Assembly (NCBI GenBank): GCA_031411235.1
Contig: JANOAR010000284.1
Location: forward strand, 1-48,090
Length of the DNA: 48,090 bases
Direction: 5' to 3'
From: JANOAR01 sp031411235
GTDB taxonomy: Bacteria > Verrucomicrobiota > Verrucomicrobiia > Verrucomicrobiales > Verrucomicrobiaceae
Shown: positions 39,905-47,957 of the stretch, in pieces
Numbering within the stretch: the stretch's first letter is position 1
Layout of the letters: every line of letters begins with the position of its first letter
Made by a program: the position numbers and the translations under genes
Notes under the pieces: generated by a model
Seen by the model: only the letters and a program-made list of their open reading frames with translations
What the model was told of the DNA's origin: nothing
Databases searched by the model: none

Positions 39905-41326
39905 TTACAACGCCCAGGGTTTGCGCCACTCACGCTGGAGCATCGCTGCTGCCTGCGCATCGTCTTGGATGGTTTCAGTCTGTGGATTCCAAGCGAGACG
40001 CTGGCGACCCAGGCGCAGCGCGATATTGGCCAAGTGCGAAATGGTGATGGTGCGATGCGCCGTCTCGATAGGGGCGGCGGTAGGCTTGCCCGAGTAGATG
40101 CAGTCGATAAAATTGCGCGTGTGGTCTTTGCTCTCGTAGAGATGGGTTTCTTCGGGGCGAATCGTTTCCTTCAGCAATTCATTGGGGCCAGTGGCGATCT
40201 TGTCGCGGTTCACATAGATCCATTTGCCATTTTCGCCTTCAAAGAAGATGCCCACATGGTCGAAATTTTTGCCCACGCGTGGATGGCCCACGACCTCGGG
40301 CATGAGCGCTTCGTCCTTGTCGGCGACGACCATTTCCACGCCACTCTCATAGCGGCATTCGAAGTGGAACTTCGTCGCTGTGTTGTACAGCTCCGTCGCA
40401 GCAGGCAATTCGCCACGGATGTTTTTCATCTCCACGGGGCCACTCTTGTCCATGTCCATCGCCCATTGCGCGATGTCGATGTGGTGCGCTCCGAAGTCGG
40501 TGATCATGCCGCCCGAGTAGTTGAAGTTGTGCCGCCAGTTCAGCGGCAGCAGCGCGGGGCGGTAGTCCATCTGCGGCGCAGGGCCGAGCCATAGGTCGTA
40601 GTCGAAGTCGGCAGGCACGGGCGCAGGCGCTTGTTGGTCGGCCATTTGGTTCCAGTTGCTATGGCCACCGGGCAAGCCCACACGCACGCGCTTCAGTTTG
40701 CCGATGCGGCCATTGCGCACGAATTCGCAGGCCATGCGGAAGAGTTGATCCGAGCGCTGCTGACTCCCCGTTTGCCAGGTGATGCCTGCCTTCGCCACCT
40801 CGTCGGACATGCGCCGCCCTTCGGCAATGGTCACGGCGAGAGGCTTCTGCCCGTATATGTGCTTGCCTTTACGAGCGCAGTAGATCGCCATGTAGGCGTG
40901 CCAATGATCGGGCGTGGAAACCTGCACCACGTCGAGGTCTTCCTTGTCCATCATGTCGCGGAAGTCGTTGTAGGCGGTGCAGATTTTCACCGGCTTGTTC
41001 GCCGCCTTGCCATACCACTCATCGACGCGGGCCTTCGCTACTTCGCGTCCGCCTTCCTTCTCGCCCTTGTAGCCGTAGTGGCCGTACTTCTTCATCGGGT
41101 CGGCGACCGCGACGACTTGCACACGCTCATCGCTGAGGAAATTCCCCGTCCAGTCCGTCGCGATGGTGCCATAACCGAGCAGCCCCACGGTGATGCGCTC
41201 CGAAGGCGCAGGACGTCCATCGCGCCCCAGTGCCGAGGCGGGGATGATCGTGGGAAAGCCGATAGCGGCTGCGCCCGTGGCGATGAAATGTCTGCGAGAA
41301 AGGCCGTGGCTGGAGGATGTGCTCAT
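39905..41326 (-). CDS. Tat-exported Gfo/Idh/MocA family oxidoreductase
   Basis: This 473-residue enzyme has a clear twin-arginine signal (GLSRRHFIATGAAAIGFPTII). The NAD(P)-binding motif is GLLGYGTIATDWTG, followed by VVQVSTPDHWHAYMAIYCARKGKHIYGQKPLAVTIAEG, which includes the QKPLA form of the EKP motif seen in exported PVC members. The second domain contains GMITDFGAHHIDIAQWAM. It resembles the plus-strand paralogue at 4453 in layout but is clearly divergent. The probable role is oxidation or isomerisation of a sugar or aminosugar derivative in the periplasm; the substrate is unknown. It is divergent from the ABC operon across a 289-bp space in which I see no clear promoter. Confidence 0.93.
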   Translation of the reverse strand: MSTSSSHGLSRRHFIATGAAAIGFPTIIPASALGRDGRPAPSERITVGLLGYGTIATDWTGNFLSDERVQVVAVADPMKKYGHYGYKGEKEGGREVAKARVDEWYGKAANKPVKICTAYNDFRDMMDKEDLDVVQVSTPDHWHAYMAIYCARKGKHIYGQKPLAVTIAEGRRMSDEVAKAGITWQTGSQQRSDQLFRMACEFVRNGRIGKLKRVRVGLPGGHSNWNQMADQQAPAPVPADFDYDLWLGPAPQMDYRPALLPLNWRHNFNYSGGMITDFGAHHIDIAQWAMDMDKSGPVEMKNIRGELPAATELYNTATKFHFECRYESGVEMVVADKDEALMPEVVGHPRVGKNFDHVGIFFEGENGKWIYVNRDKIATGPNELLKETIRPEETHLYESKDHTRNFIDCIYSGKPTAAPIETAHRTITISHLANIALRLGRQRLAWNPQTETIQDDAQAAAMLQREWRKPWAL

Positions 41327-41615
41327 AATGTAAATGCGTGCAGGGTGAATCGCACACTACAAGCAATGCACGCTGGAAAACAAGATCGAAAACGAAGGGA
41401 CGACAGAGCATGTCGGAGCCCTCTTGTCTCGCTATACGCTGCCGCAGCAATCCCAGCTCTCATATTTTGGTTGAACTCCAAGTGCATCACCCCATAGGGA
41501 GCGCCCTCTTTTTGTTGGCATAGTAAATACAAAAGCGGTGCGGGGTGACGTTGACCACGCACGGCTACATGCCGCAGAAGAACTCACCTCCCGCACCAAG
41601 CACGCAACAACCATC

Positions 41616-42563
41616 ATGATTAAAGTCGAAAACCTACGCAAAGAATTCGGAACCAAGGTCGCCGTGGATGGCGTCTCCTTCTCCGTTGAGAAAGGCCAGG
41701 TCCTCGGGTTTCTCGGACCCAACGGCGCTGGCAAGTCCACCACCATGAGAATGGTCACAGGCTACTTCAAGCCCACCTCTGGCAAGATAACCATCGGCGG
41801 TATCGACATGTTAGAAGAGCCTGAGCTGGCGAAAAAAGCCATCGGCTACCTACCTGAAAATGCACCGCTCTACTCGGATATGACGGTCGCTAGCTTCCTC
41901 GGTTTCTGTGCCGAACTGCGCGGCCTCACGGGCGCGGCGAAGAGCAAAGCGCTGGATCGTGTGCTTGAGCTTTGCTTCCTCGAAAGCGTGCGCAACCAGA
42001 GTGTGGACACCCTTTCCAAGGGCTACAAACACCGCACCTGCTTCGCGCAATCCATCATCCACGACCCTGAAGTGCTCATCCTCGACGAGCCTACCGACGG
42101 CCTTGACCCCAATCAAAAACACGAAGTGCGCGGCCTCATCAAGCGCATGGGTGAGAACAAAGCCATCATCTTCTCCACCCACATCCTGGAGGAAGTCGAA
42201 GCTGCCTGTTCCCGCGCCATCATCATCGACCGTGGCAAGGTCGTCGCCGACGGCACCCCCGAGCAGCTCAAGCATCGCGGCCCTGGCGCAGGCAGCATCC
42301 GCATCGGCATCAAAGGAGCCGCTGGCGCAGGCATCAAGTCCGCCGTGGAAGCCATGAATGGCATCGAGCGCATCGAGTTGCTGAACAGCAATGACAATAG
42401 CTTCGCAGGCCGCGTCTATGGCCGCAAAGGCCGTGACCGCAGCGACATCGCTCGCGAGATCGCCGCCCTCGTTGCGACCAAATCCTGGGCGCTCGAAGAG
42501 CTGCATCAGGAGGAGGGCAAACTCGACGAAGTCTTCCGCGCCATCACTCGCACCGAGGCCTAG
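41616..42563 (+). CDS. ABC transporter ATP-binding protein, GldA-like
   Basis: This 315-residue ATPase has Walker A GPNGAGKST (about 36-44), Q-loop region IGYLPENAPLYSDMTV, signature LSKGYKHRTC in place of LSGGQ, Walker B VLILDEPTDGLDP, and the switch His in IIFSTHILEEVEAAC. The C-terminal 95 residues are the usual extra domain of gliding-type ATPases. SKGY-type signatures are typical of the GldA/YtrB-like group. The ATG at 41616 is chosen because earlier codons lack family sequence. It is the first of four genes in one direction: ATPase, permease, GldG-like protein and DUF4340. The complex probably acts in envelope processes such as motility or export; cargo is unknown. Confidence 0.92.
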   Translation: MIKVENLRKEFGTKVAVDGVSFSVEKGQVLGFLGPNGAGKSTTMRMVTGYFKPTSGKITIGGIDMLEEPELAKKAIGYLPENAPLYSDMTVASFLGFCAELRGLTGAAKSKALDRVLELCFLESVRNQSVDTLSKGYKHRTCFAQSIIHDPEVLILDEPTDGLDPNQKHEVRGLIKRMGENKAIIFSTHILEEVEAACSRAIIIDRGKVVADGTPEQLKHRGPGAGSIRIGIKGAAGAGIKSAVEAMNGIERIELLNSNDNSFAGRVYGRKGRDRSDIAREIAALVATKSWALEELHQEEGKLDEVFRAITRTEA

Positions 42564-42622
42564 TCTCGCTCCCACTCACACCACCTTTTCTAAACTCAAC
42601 ACACTCTCTTTCGACACCACTT

Positions 42623-43471
42623 ATGTCCGACTTCTTTGCCTTCATTGGGAAGTTTATTGGCTTCTCCATCCCCGGCGTCATCTGCCTGGCTATCTTCGCC
42701 GCCATCATGGCCGTGCCCCTGTACATGTATCCGAATGCACGCGCTATTTTTAAGCGTGAGTTCTTCAGCTACTTCAACAGCCCCGTGGCCTACGTCATCC
42801 TGGTCATCTTCCTCTTCGCCGCGCTTGGCATGGCCTTCCTCTTCGGTCGTTTCCTCGACTCGAACAACGCCTCGCTCACCCAGTCGTTCTTCGTCTTCCA
42901 TCCGTGGATCTACTTCGTCCTCGCCCCCGCTGTGGGCATGAGGCTGTGGTCCGAGGAGCAGCGTCTCGGCACCCTTGAGCTGCTCTTGACCATGCCCGTT
43001 TCGCCATGGCACGCCATCATTGGAAAGTTCATCGCCGCCGCCGCCGTCTGGCTCGTCGCGCTCGTCCTCACCGTGCCCATCGTCATCACCGTCACCTACC
43101 TCGGTGATCCCGACTCTGGCCCCGTCTGGACTGGCTATGTCGCCAGCTATATGTATGCCCTCGGCTGCCTCGCCATCACCTCCGCCGTCAGCGCCTTCAC
43201 CCGCAGTCAGGTCGTCTGCTTCATCGTCAGCGTCGCCCTCTGCTTCCTGCTCACCATCATCGGCTGGCAGCCTGTGAAGGACGGCATGTTGAAGTTCTTC
43301 CCCGAATGGCTCGGCTGGGCGGTGAGTGGCATCTCCTACACCTGCTTCACCGACCATTTCTACTCCATGACCAAGGGCATCCTGCAACTGGAAGACCTCG
43401 TCTATTTCTCCAGCGTCGTCGTGCTCTCACTCATCGTCACCCACACCGCCATCAAGGCCAAGAGCGCCTAA
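42623..43471 (+). CDS. ABC-2 type permease, GldF-like
   Basis: This 282-residue permease has the GldF-family features: ARAIFKREFFSYFNSPVAYVILVIFLF (first canonical helix), SFFVFHPWIYFVLAPAVGMRLWSEEQRLGTLELLLTMPVS with the conserved acidic EEQRLGTLELL motif, and further helices to HTAIKAKSA. The usual start of the family is near the KREFFSYF block. Here 40 extra residues precede it and include an additional hydrophobic helix (FIGFSIPGVICLAIFAAIMAVPLYM). Either the true start is a downstream Met (residue 29 or 35) or this protein has one more helix. It lies 59 bp after the ATPase and 57 bp before the GldG-like gene. Confidence 0.88.
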   Translation: MSDFFAFIGKFIGFSIPGVICLAIFAAIMAVPLYMYPNARAIFKREFFSYFNSPVAYVILVIFLFAALGMAFLFGRFLDSNNASLTQSFFVFHPWIYFVLAPAVGMRLWSEEQRLGTLELLLTMPVSPWHAIIGKFIAAAAVWLVALVLTVPIVITVTYLGDPDSGPVWTGYVASYMYALGCLAITSAVSAFTRSQVVCFIVSVALCFLLTIIGWQPVKDGMLKFFPEWLGWAVSGISYTCFTDHFYSMTKGILQLEDLVYFSSVVVLSLIVTHTAIKAKSA

Positions 43472-43528
43472 TTTTGTGCCACCTCCCACAGACTGAATAA
43501 CCCGGAGACACACACTCACACACGCATC

Positions 43529-45616
43529 ATGAACTTCGATTTCAAAAGCAAACAAACCCAAGCAGGCGCCACCGCACTCATCGTCGCGGCCATCGCCATC
43601 GCCCTCAACCTCGTCATCGGTGGTCTAGGCATCGGTAATTTCCGCCTCGATCTCACCCAGGATCGCCTCTACTCGCTGAGCCAGGGCACCCACAACATCA
43701 TCGACCGGCTCGATGGCGACAAACCCGTCACGCTGCGCTTCTACGCCAGCACCGAGGATCGCATCATGCCCGAGATGCTCAGCCGCTACGCCAAGTCCAT
43801 CACCGACTTATTGCTCGAATTTGAGCAAGCTTCCGGTGGCAAAATCATCATCGAAAAACTCGCGCCCAATCCCGCGACGGACGATGAAGACAAAGCCAAG
43901 GAAGACGGACTGCAAGGCGAGCCCATCAACACCGACCGTGAGAATCTCTACCTCGGCCTCGCCGTGCAGTGCTTGCAGCAGAAGGAAGTCATCCCCTTCT
44001 TCAACCCGCAGCAAGAGACCCAACTCGAGTATCAGATCGCTCGTGCCATTTCCAAAGTCTCCAAGCCCAGCAAGACCGTCGTCGGCGTCATGAGCACCCT
44101 CCCCGTCATGGGCAGCGGCCCGCAGATGCCCTTCCAGCAAGCTCCCCAGGGGCCACCCGCTTGGTACATCATCGAGGCACTGCGCCAAGACTACGATGTG
44201 CGCGAAGTCGCCACCACCGTGGATAACATCGACAGTGACATCAACGTCCTGGTCGTCCTGCATCCCGCCCAGCTCGAAGAGAAAGTCGAGTTCGCCCTCG
44301 ATCAATTCGTCCTGCGCGGTGGCAAGCTCATGGCCTTCGTCGATCCCAAGTCCTTCCTTGCCGAGCGCATGAGCGCCCAGCAAATGCAGAACCCCATGAT
44401 GCGCAACCAAGCCAGCATGATCAACCCATCGAGCAACCTCAAGAAGCTCTTCGCTGCCTGGGGCGTCGGCTTTAACGATGACCAAGTCTGTGCCGACCAA
44501 GCCTACCAAGTGCAACTGCTCGGCCCCAATGACATCACCGGCCTCAACATCCCCAACCGTGGGCTGAACAAAGAAAACCGCCTGACCAAAGATTTGCAGT
44601 CCGTCGTCATGCTGCGGGCAGGCACCTTCACCGTTGCGGCGAAGGAAGGCCTCATCGCCGAGACACTGATCAGCTCCTCGACTGACGCTCAAATGATTAC
44701 GAATGCGGAAGTGGACGGCCTCAGTCGCGGCCCATTGAAAAACTTCTCCGCTGAAAACAAAAACCTCATCCTCGCCCTCAGCCTGCGTGGTAAATTCAAA
44801 ACCGCCTTCCCCGACGGCAAGCCCAAGGAAAGCGCTACCCCCAAGATGCCCAAACTCCCCGGCGAAGGTGGCGGAGCCCCCAACGACGCCACGGCCCCAG
44901 GCGCAGCCCCCGCTCCAACTCCGCCTGCCGCCGCCGCCCCTGCGGCAGCCCCCGCAGCAGCGCCACTCGCCCCACCACCTCTCCTTGCTGCCCCCACTGC
45001 GCCACCCGCTGCCCCTGCTCCCGCAGCAGCCCCAGCCGCGCCAGACACCTCGCTCAAAGAATCGAAAAACAATGAAGGCGTCGTCATGATCTTTGGCGAC
45101 GTGGACATGCTCTACCACGAGCTATTCCTTCAGAGCATGGGCGGCGGTTTCATCGAGCGCGCCTCCAATCTTTCGTTGTTCCTCGGCTCGGTCGAGACCC
45201 TCAGCGGCGGCGGCGACCTCATCTCCGTGCGTAACCGCGCCTCCACCAACCGCCCCTTCCTCAAGCTCGATGCCTTGAAAGCCGCCGTGGAGAACCGCTA
45301 TCGCCCGCAGATGAATGACCTCACCGATCAGCTTACCAAAGCCCAAGAACAGGCTTCCAACTTGCGCGGCAAATTCGATAAAAAGACCCAGCAAATCATC
45401 ATCGACCCCGCCTCCAGAGCCGACCTCGACAAGCTCATGGCGACGCAGAAGGACGTGCAAAAGAAGATCAACGAGATCAAGAAAGACCAGCGTACCAGCA
45501 TCGACAGCACTGAGACCTGGATCACCACGCTGAACCTCGTCGTCGTCCCGCTCATCGTCATCGTCCTAGGCCTCATGTTTGCCATGCAGCGCCGCGCCAC
45601 CACTGGTGCCAAGTAA
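43529..45616 (+). CDS. GldG-like ABC transporter auxiliary protein with a Pro/Ala-rich linker
   Basis: This 695-residue protein has an N-terminal helix (ALIVAAIAIALNLVIGGL) and a large extracytoplasmic region of the ABC-type auxiliary family (DLTQDRLYSLSQGTHNIIDRL, PVTLRFYAST, then LVVLHPAQLEEKVEFALDQFVLRGGKLMAFVDP). A C-terminal coiled coil (about 590-650, LTDQLTKAQEQASNLRGKFDKK) and a last helix (LNLVVVPLIVIVLGLMFAM) follow. About 80 residues (430-509, bases 44815-45055) are an Ala/Pro-rich linker interrupting the fold before GVVMIFGDVDMLYHELF. Homologues partner with GldF-like permeases and GldA-like ATPases. The linker may span the cell wall or simply be disordered. The gene lies 83 bp upstream of the DUF4340 gene. 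Confidence 0.88.
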   Translation: MNFDFKSKQTQAGATALIVAAIAIALNLVIGGLGIGNFRLDLTQDRLYSLSQGTHNIIDRLDGDKPVTLRFYASTEDRIMPEMLSRYAKSITDLLLEFEQASGGKIIIEKLAPNPATDDEDKAKEDGLQGEPINTDRENLYLGLAVQCLQQKEVIPFFNPQQETQLEYQIARAISKVSKPSKTVVGVMSTLPVMGSGPQMPFQQAPQGPPAWYIIEALRQDYDVREVATTVDNIDSDINVLVVLHPAQLEEKVEFALDQFVLRGGKLMAFVDPKSFLAERMSAQQMQNPMMRNQASMINPSSNLKKLFAAWGVGFNDDQVCADQAYQVQLLGPNDITGLNIPNRGLNKENRLTKDLQSVVMLRAGTFTVAAKEGLIAETLISSSTDAQMITNAEVDGLSRGPLKNFSAENKNLILALSLRGKFKTAFPDGKPKESATPKMPKLPGEGGGAPNDATAPGAAPAPTPPAAAAPAAAPAAAPLAPPPLLAAPTAPPAAPAPAAAPAAPDTSLKESKNNEGVVMIFGDVDMLYHELFLQSMGGGFIERASNLSLFLGSVETLSGGGDLISVRNRASTNRPFLKLDALKAAVENRYRPQMNDLTDQLTKAQEQASNLRGKFDKKTQQIIIDPASRADLDKLMATQKDVQKKINEIKKDQRTSIDSTETWITTLNLVVVPLIVIVLGLMFAMQRRATTGAK

Positions 45617-45699
45617 CCCCCTGAACCCTCGTCATCCATACGAACCTGGGAGCGCCGCCGCCCTCGCGCGGCCCCCACCAACACTCATACCGAACGACC

Positions 45700-47181
45700 A
45701 TGAAAAAGCTCATCATCCTACTGGCCATCCTCGCCGCGATCATCCTCGCCGCCGTTGTCTCCAGTAACAAAAAGTCCACCAAACTAGGCTCCTCCAAAGA
45801 AATGCGCGAGAAGCTACTCCCCGAGTTAGCCGATACCGCCGTGCTCAACAGCATCCGCAAAATCCACATCAAAGACGGCGAAAAAGAAACCACTCTGGTC
45901 ATCAGCGGCAACACCTGGACTGTCGCCGAGCGCAGCGGCTTCTCGGGTGCCTTCGAGAAAATCCGCTCCTTCATGCTGGAGCTTGCCGATCAAAAAATCT
46001 CCAAGCGCCAGCGCCTCGGCAAAGGTGCTTGGGGCGAAGTGAAGCTCCTCGCCCCTGGGGAGGGGGACGCCGCCAAGACTGGCCTCATGGTCGAACTCAT
46101 CGACGAAAAAGGCAAAGTCGTGAAATCCTTCGTCCTCGGCGACAGCGTCAACAGCTCGACCGTCGGCAAAGAAAAGAATCCCTATGGCGGCGGTAGTGAT
46201 GAGCGCTTCGCCCGTGTCTCCGACGATGGCGACGCCTCCGTGTGGATCCTCAACAATGCCTTCTCCGAACTCAAAGCTGGCCCCGAGGACTGGATCGACA
46301 AAAACTTCATCGACGTGCAAAAAGTGCAGACGGTGGACATCACCGCCGCTGCCCCTGCTGATTCCTGGAAGGCCAGCCGCAAGGATGCTGCCGCAACCGA
46401 CTTCACCCTCGAAGGTGCCAAGGCTGATGAAGTCTTCGATAGTGGCAAGGCCTCCCTCGCTAGCCTTCTCGGTGGAGCCACCTTCACCGACATCGTCGCC
46501 AAAGACAAAGCCACCGCCGACTTCATGAAGGGAGCCACCACGGCCAAACTGACCACCTTCGACGGCTTCACTTATACCGTGCAGGTCATCAAAAAAGGCA
46601 CTGGCAGCGATGAGAAAGCTTACCTGACGCTCGCTGTCGCAGGCAACTTCCCCAAGACCCGTCCCGCTGTGAAAGACGAGAAGGAAGAGGACAAAAAGAA
46701 AGCGGATGAAGCCTTCGCCGCGAGCACCAAGAGCCTCGAAGAAAAGCTCGCCAAGGAAAAGCAGTTCGAAGGCTGGACCTTTGAAGTCTCCACATACAGC
46801 ATTGATGCCCTGCTCAAAAAACGCAGCGAAGTGCTCAAAGACAAGCCCGCTCCCGAAGCCCCGCAGCCACCCACAGGCGTCAGCGGCAGTCCCGTTGGCA
46901 CTCCTGCCACTCCAGATGGCAGCACGAAAATGCCGCTGAGTTTTGATGCCGCCCCCGGCAAGCCCGCTCCCACCCTGCCACCCACAGGCGAGCGCCAAGA
47001 GCCAAAGAAACCCATCACCGTGACCACTCCACCCGTCTCCGTGCCCCCCATGCCAACCGAGGCAAAACCTGCTGCCACGCCCAAAGCCGATGACAAGCCC
47101 GCAGCACCGGCTCCTGCCCCAGCCCCAGCCCCCAAGGTTGAAGTGAAGCCCAACCCGCCCGCTGAAGACAAGAAGCCATAA
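45700..47181 (+). CDS. DUF4340 domain protein, membrane-anchored
   Basis: This 493-residue protein has an N-terminal anchor (KLIILLAILAAIILAAVVSS) and then the DUF4340 domain (IRKIHIKDGEKETTLVISGNTWTVAERSGFSGAFEKIRSFMLELADQKISKRQRL), which repeats with NFIDVQKVQTVDITAAAPADSWKASRKD. About residues 380-493 are Pro/Ala/Lys-rich and disordered-looking. DUF4340 proteins follow GldG-like proteins in many bacteria, so it is expected to work with the ABC complex on the outer face of the membrane. The function of the family is unknown. It is the last gene of the operon, and a strong terminator follows 15 bp after the stop. Confidence 0.9.
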   Translation: MKKLIILLAILAAIILAAVVSSNKKSTKLGSSKEMREKLLPELADTAVLNSIRKIHIKDGEKETTLVISGNTWTVAERSGFSGAFEKIRSFMLELADQKISKRQRLGKGAWGEVKLLAPGEGDAAKTGLMVELIDEKGKVVKSFVLGDSVNSSTVGKEKNPYGGGSDERFARVSDDGDASVWILNNAFSELKAGPEDWIDKNFIDVQKVQTVDITAAAPADSWKASRKDAAATDFTLEGAKADEVFDSGKASLASLLGGATFTDIVAKDKATADFMKGATTAKLTTFDGFTYTVQVIKKGTGSDEKAYLTLAVAGNFPKTRPAVKDEKEEDKKKADEAFAASTKSLEEKLAKEKQFEGWTFEVSTYSIDALLKKRSEVLKDKPAPEAPQPPTGVSGSPVGTPATPDGSTKMPLSFDAAPGKPAPTLPPTGERQEPKKPITVTTPPVSVPPMPTEAKPAATPKADDKPAAPAPAPAPAPKVEVKPNPPAEDKKP

Positions 47182-47195
47182 AAGGCAACCCCTTC

Positions 47196-47231
47196 AAAGG
47201 CCACAGTCCCACACGGGCTGTGGCCTTTTTT
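47196..47231 (+). terminator. Rho-independent terminator of the ABC/DUF4340 operon
   Basis: AAAGGCCACAG (47196-47206) pairs perfectly with CTGTGGCCTTT (47218-47228). The loop is 11 nt, and a run of six T (47226-47231) follows. It lies 15 bp after the DUF4340 stop codon and is the clearest intrinsic terminator in the window. Confidence 0.92.
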
Positions 47232-47957
47232 GTGCGCACTGATTCCCACTTTCTCCTAACGTTTCATGAACCCGAGAGGAATGACTTGGTGCAAGGTCTT
47301 CAACACCGAAGGTGTTGCGGCTTTCAGCCCAAGGGTTGCCCTGGCGAGCCTCGGCGAGCTAGAGCTACCCTGGGTACGGCGCGAAATTAGAGTGCGCGAA
47401 CCCAAGAGACGTTGGGGTCTGGCGCACACCAGAAGCGCCCCTCAGCCAGCGTCGCCAGCCGCAGGCATCGCTTGGGGTGCGACGCATCTGGACACCCCGG
47501 CTCCTGGCGATGTCATGGGTTCGTGCGTCTCAACTTCCGCAGCTCACGCACGGTAGCCTTCAACTCGCTGGCGCTAGTATCCACTATACCTTCGGTGTAG
47601 AAGTCCCTGCCTCAGCCAATCCGCTTGGGATTGTGAAACGTTCGGCATAAACAGATGGCGAGTTGATGCGCAACCAACAGCCGTCGAAAAAAGATGCCAC
47701 GGTGAATTCCACCTCGGTCTAAGGAGCAGGTAGCGTAAAACGCTGCAAATGCTCACGTTACGGAGATACTGAGATTTTTTATTACCAGCCCAATGACTAG
47801 GCTTAATCCAAGTAAGTGCAAATATCTCGCCAGACACACTGGGTTTGCGCTAAAACTGAAAAAAATCGAAGGGAAATCGTTGCCATGCCTGCCAAGTCAC
47901 ATCCTCCAAGTCCCGCAGCGCCTGCCGCCCAAGCCGCGCTTCCCTCTTTGCCTTTGA
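47232..47957. other. Gene-poor stretch with repeat elements
   Basis: I see no convincing gene in these 726 bp. Open frames here read through palindromes and have no recognisable domain. The first part (47301-47599) is a palindrome-bounded element. From about 47600 to 47957 I see nothing definable. Confidence 0.6.
47301..47599. repeat. Palindrome-bounded intergenic element
   Basis: The left end is CAACACC-GAA-GGTGTTG (47301-47317). The right end is TATACC-TTC-GGTGTA (47585-47599), which on the minus strand reads TACACC-GAA-GGTATA, so the two ends are related palindromes in opposite orientation with the core ACACCGAAGGT. Between them are further small palindromes such as TACCC-t-GGGTA. Translated, the left end gives NTEGVAAFSPRVA, a peptide I recall from many spurious small ORFs in Planctomycetota and Verrucomicrobiota. 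That recollection has not been checked. Confidence 0.6.

Noticed and set aside
41500..41520. Terminator in the divergent region before the ABC operon
   Set aside because: AGGG-agcg-CCCT followed by T5 has only a 4-bp stem and no gene ends there.
43808..45118. Long minus-strand open frame over the GldG-like gene
   Set aside because: Shadow of a well-supported gene; its Gly/Trp-rich part is the complement of the Pro/Ala linker.
45826..46998. 390-codon minus-strand open frame over DUF4340
   Set aside because: Antisense shadow of the DUF4340 gene, no recognisable domain.
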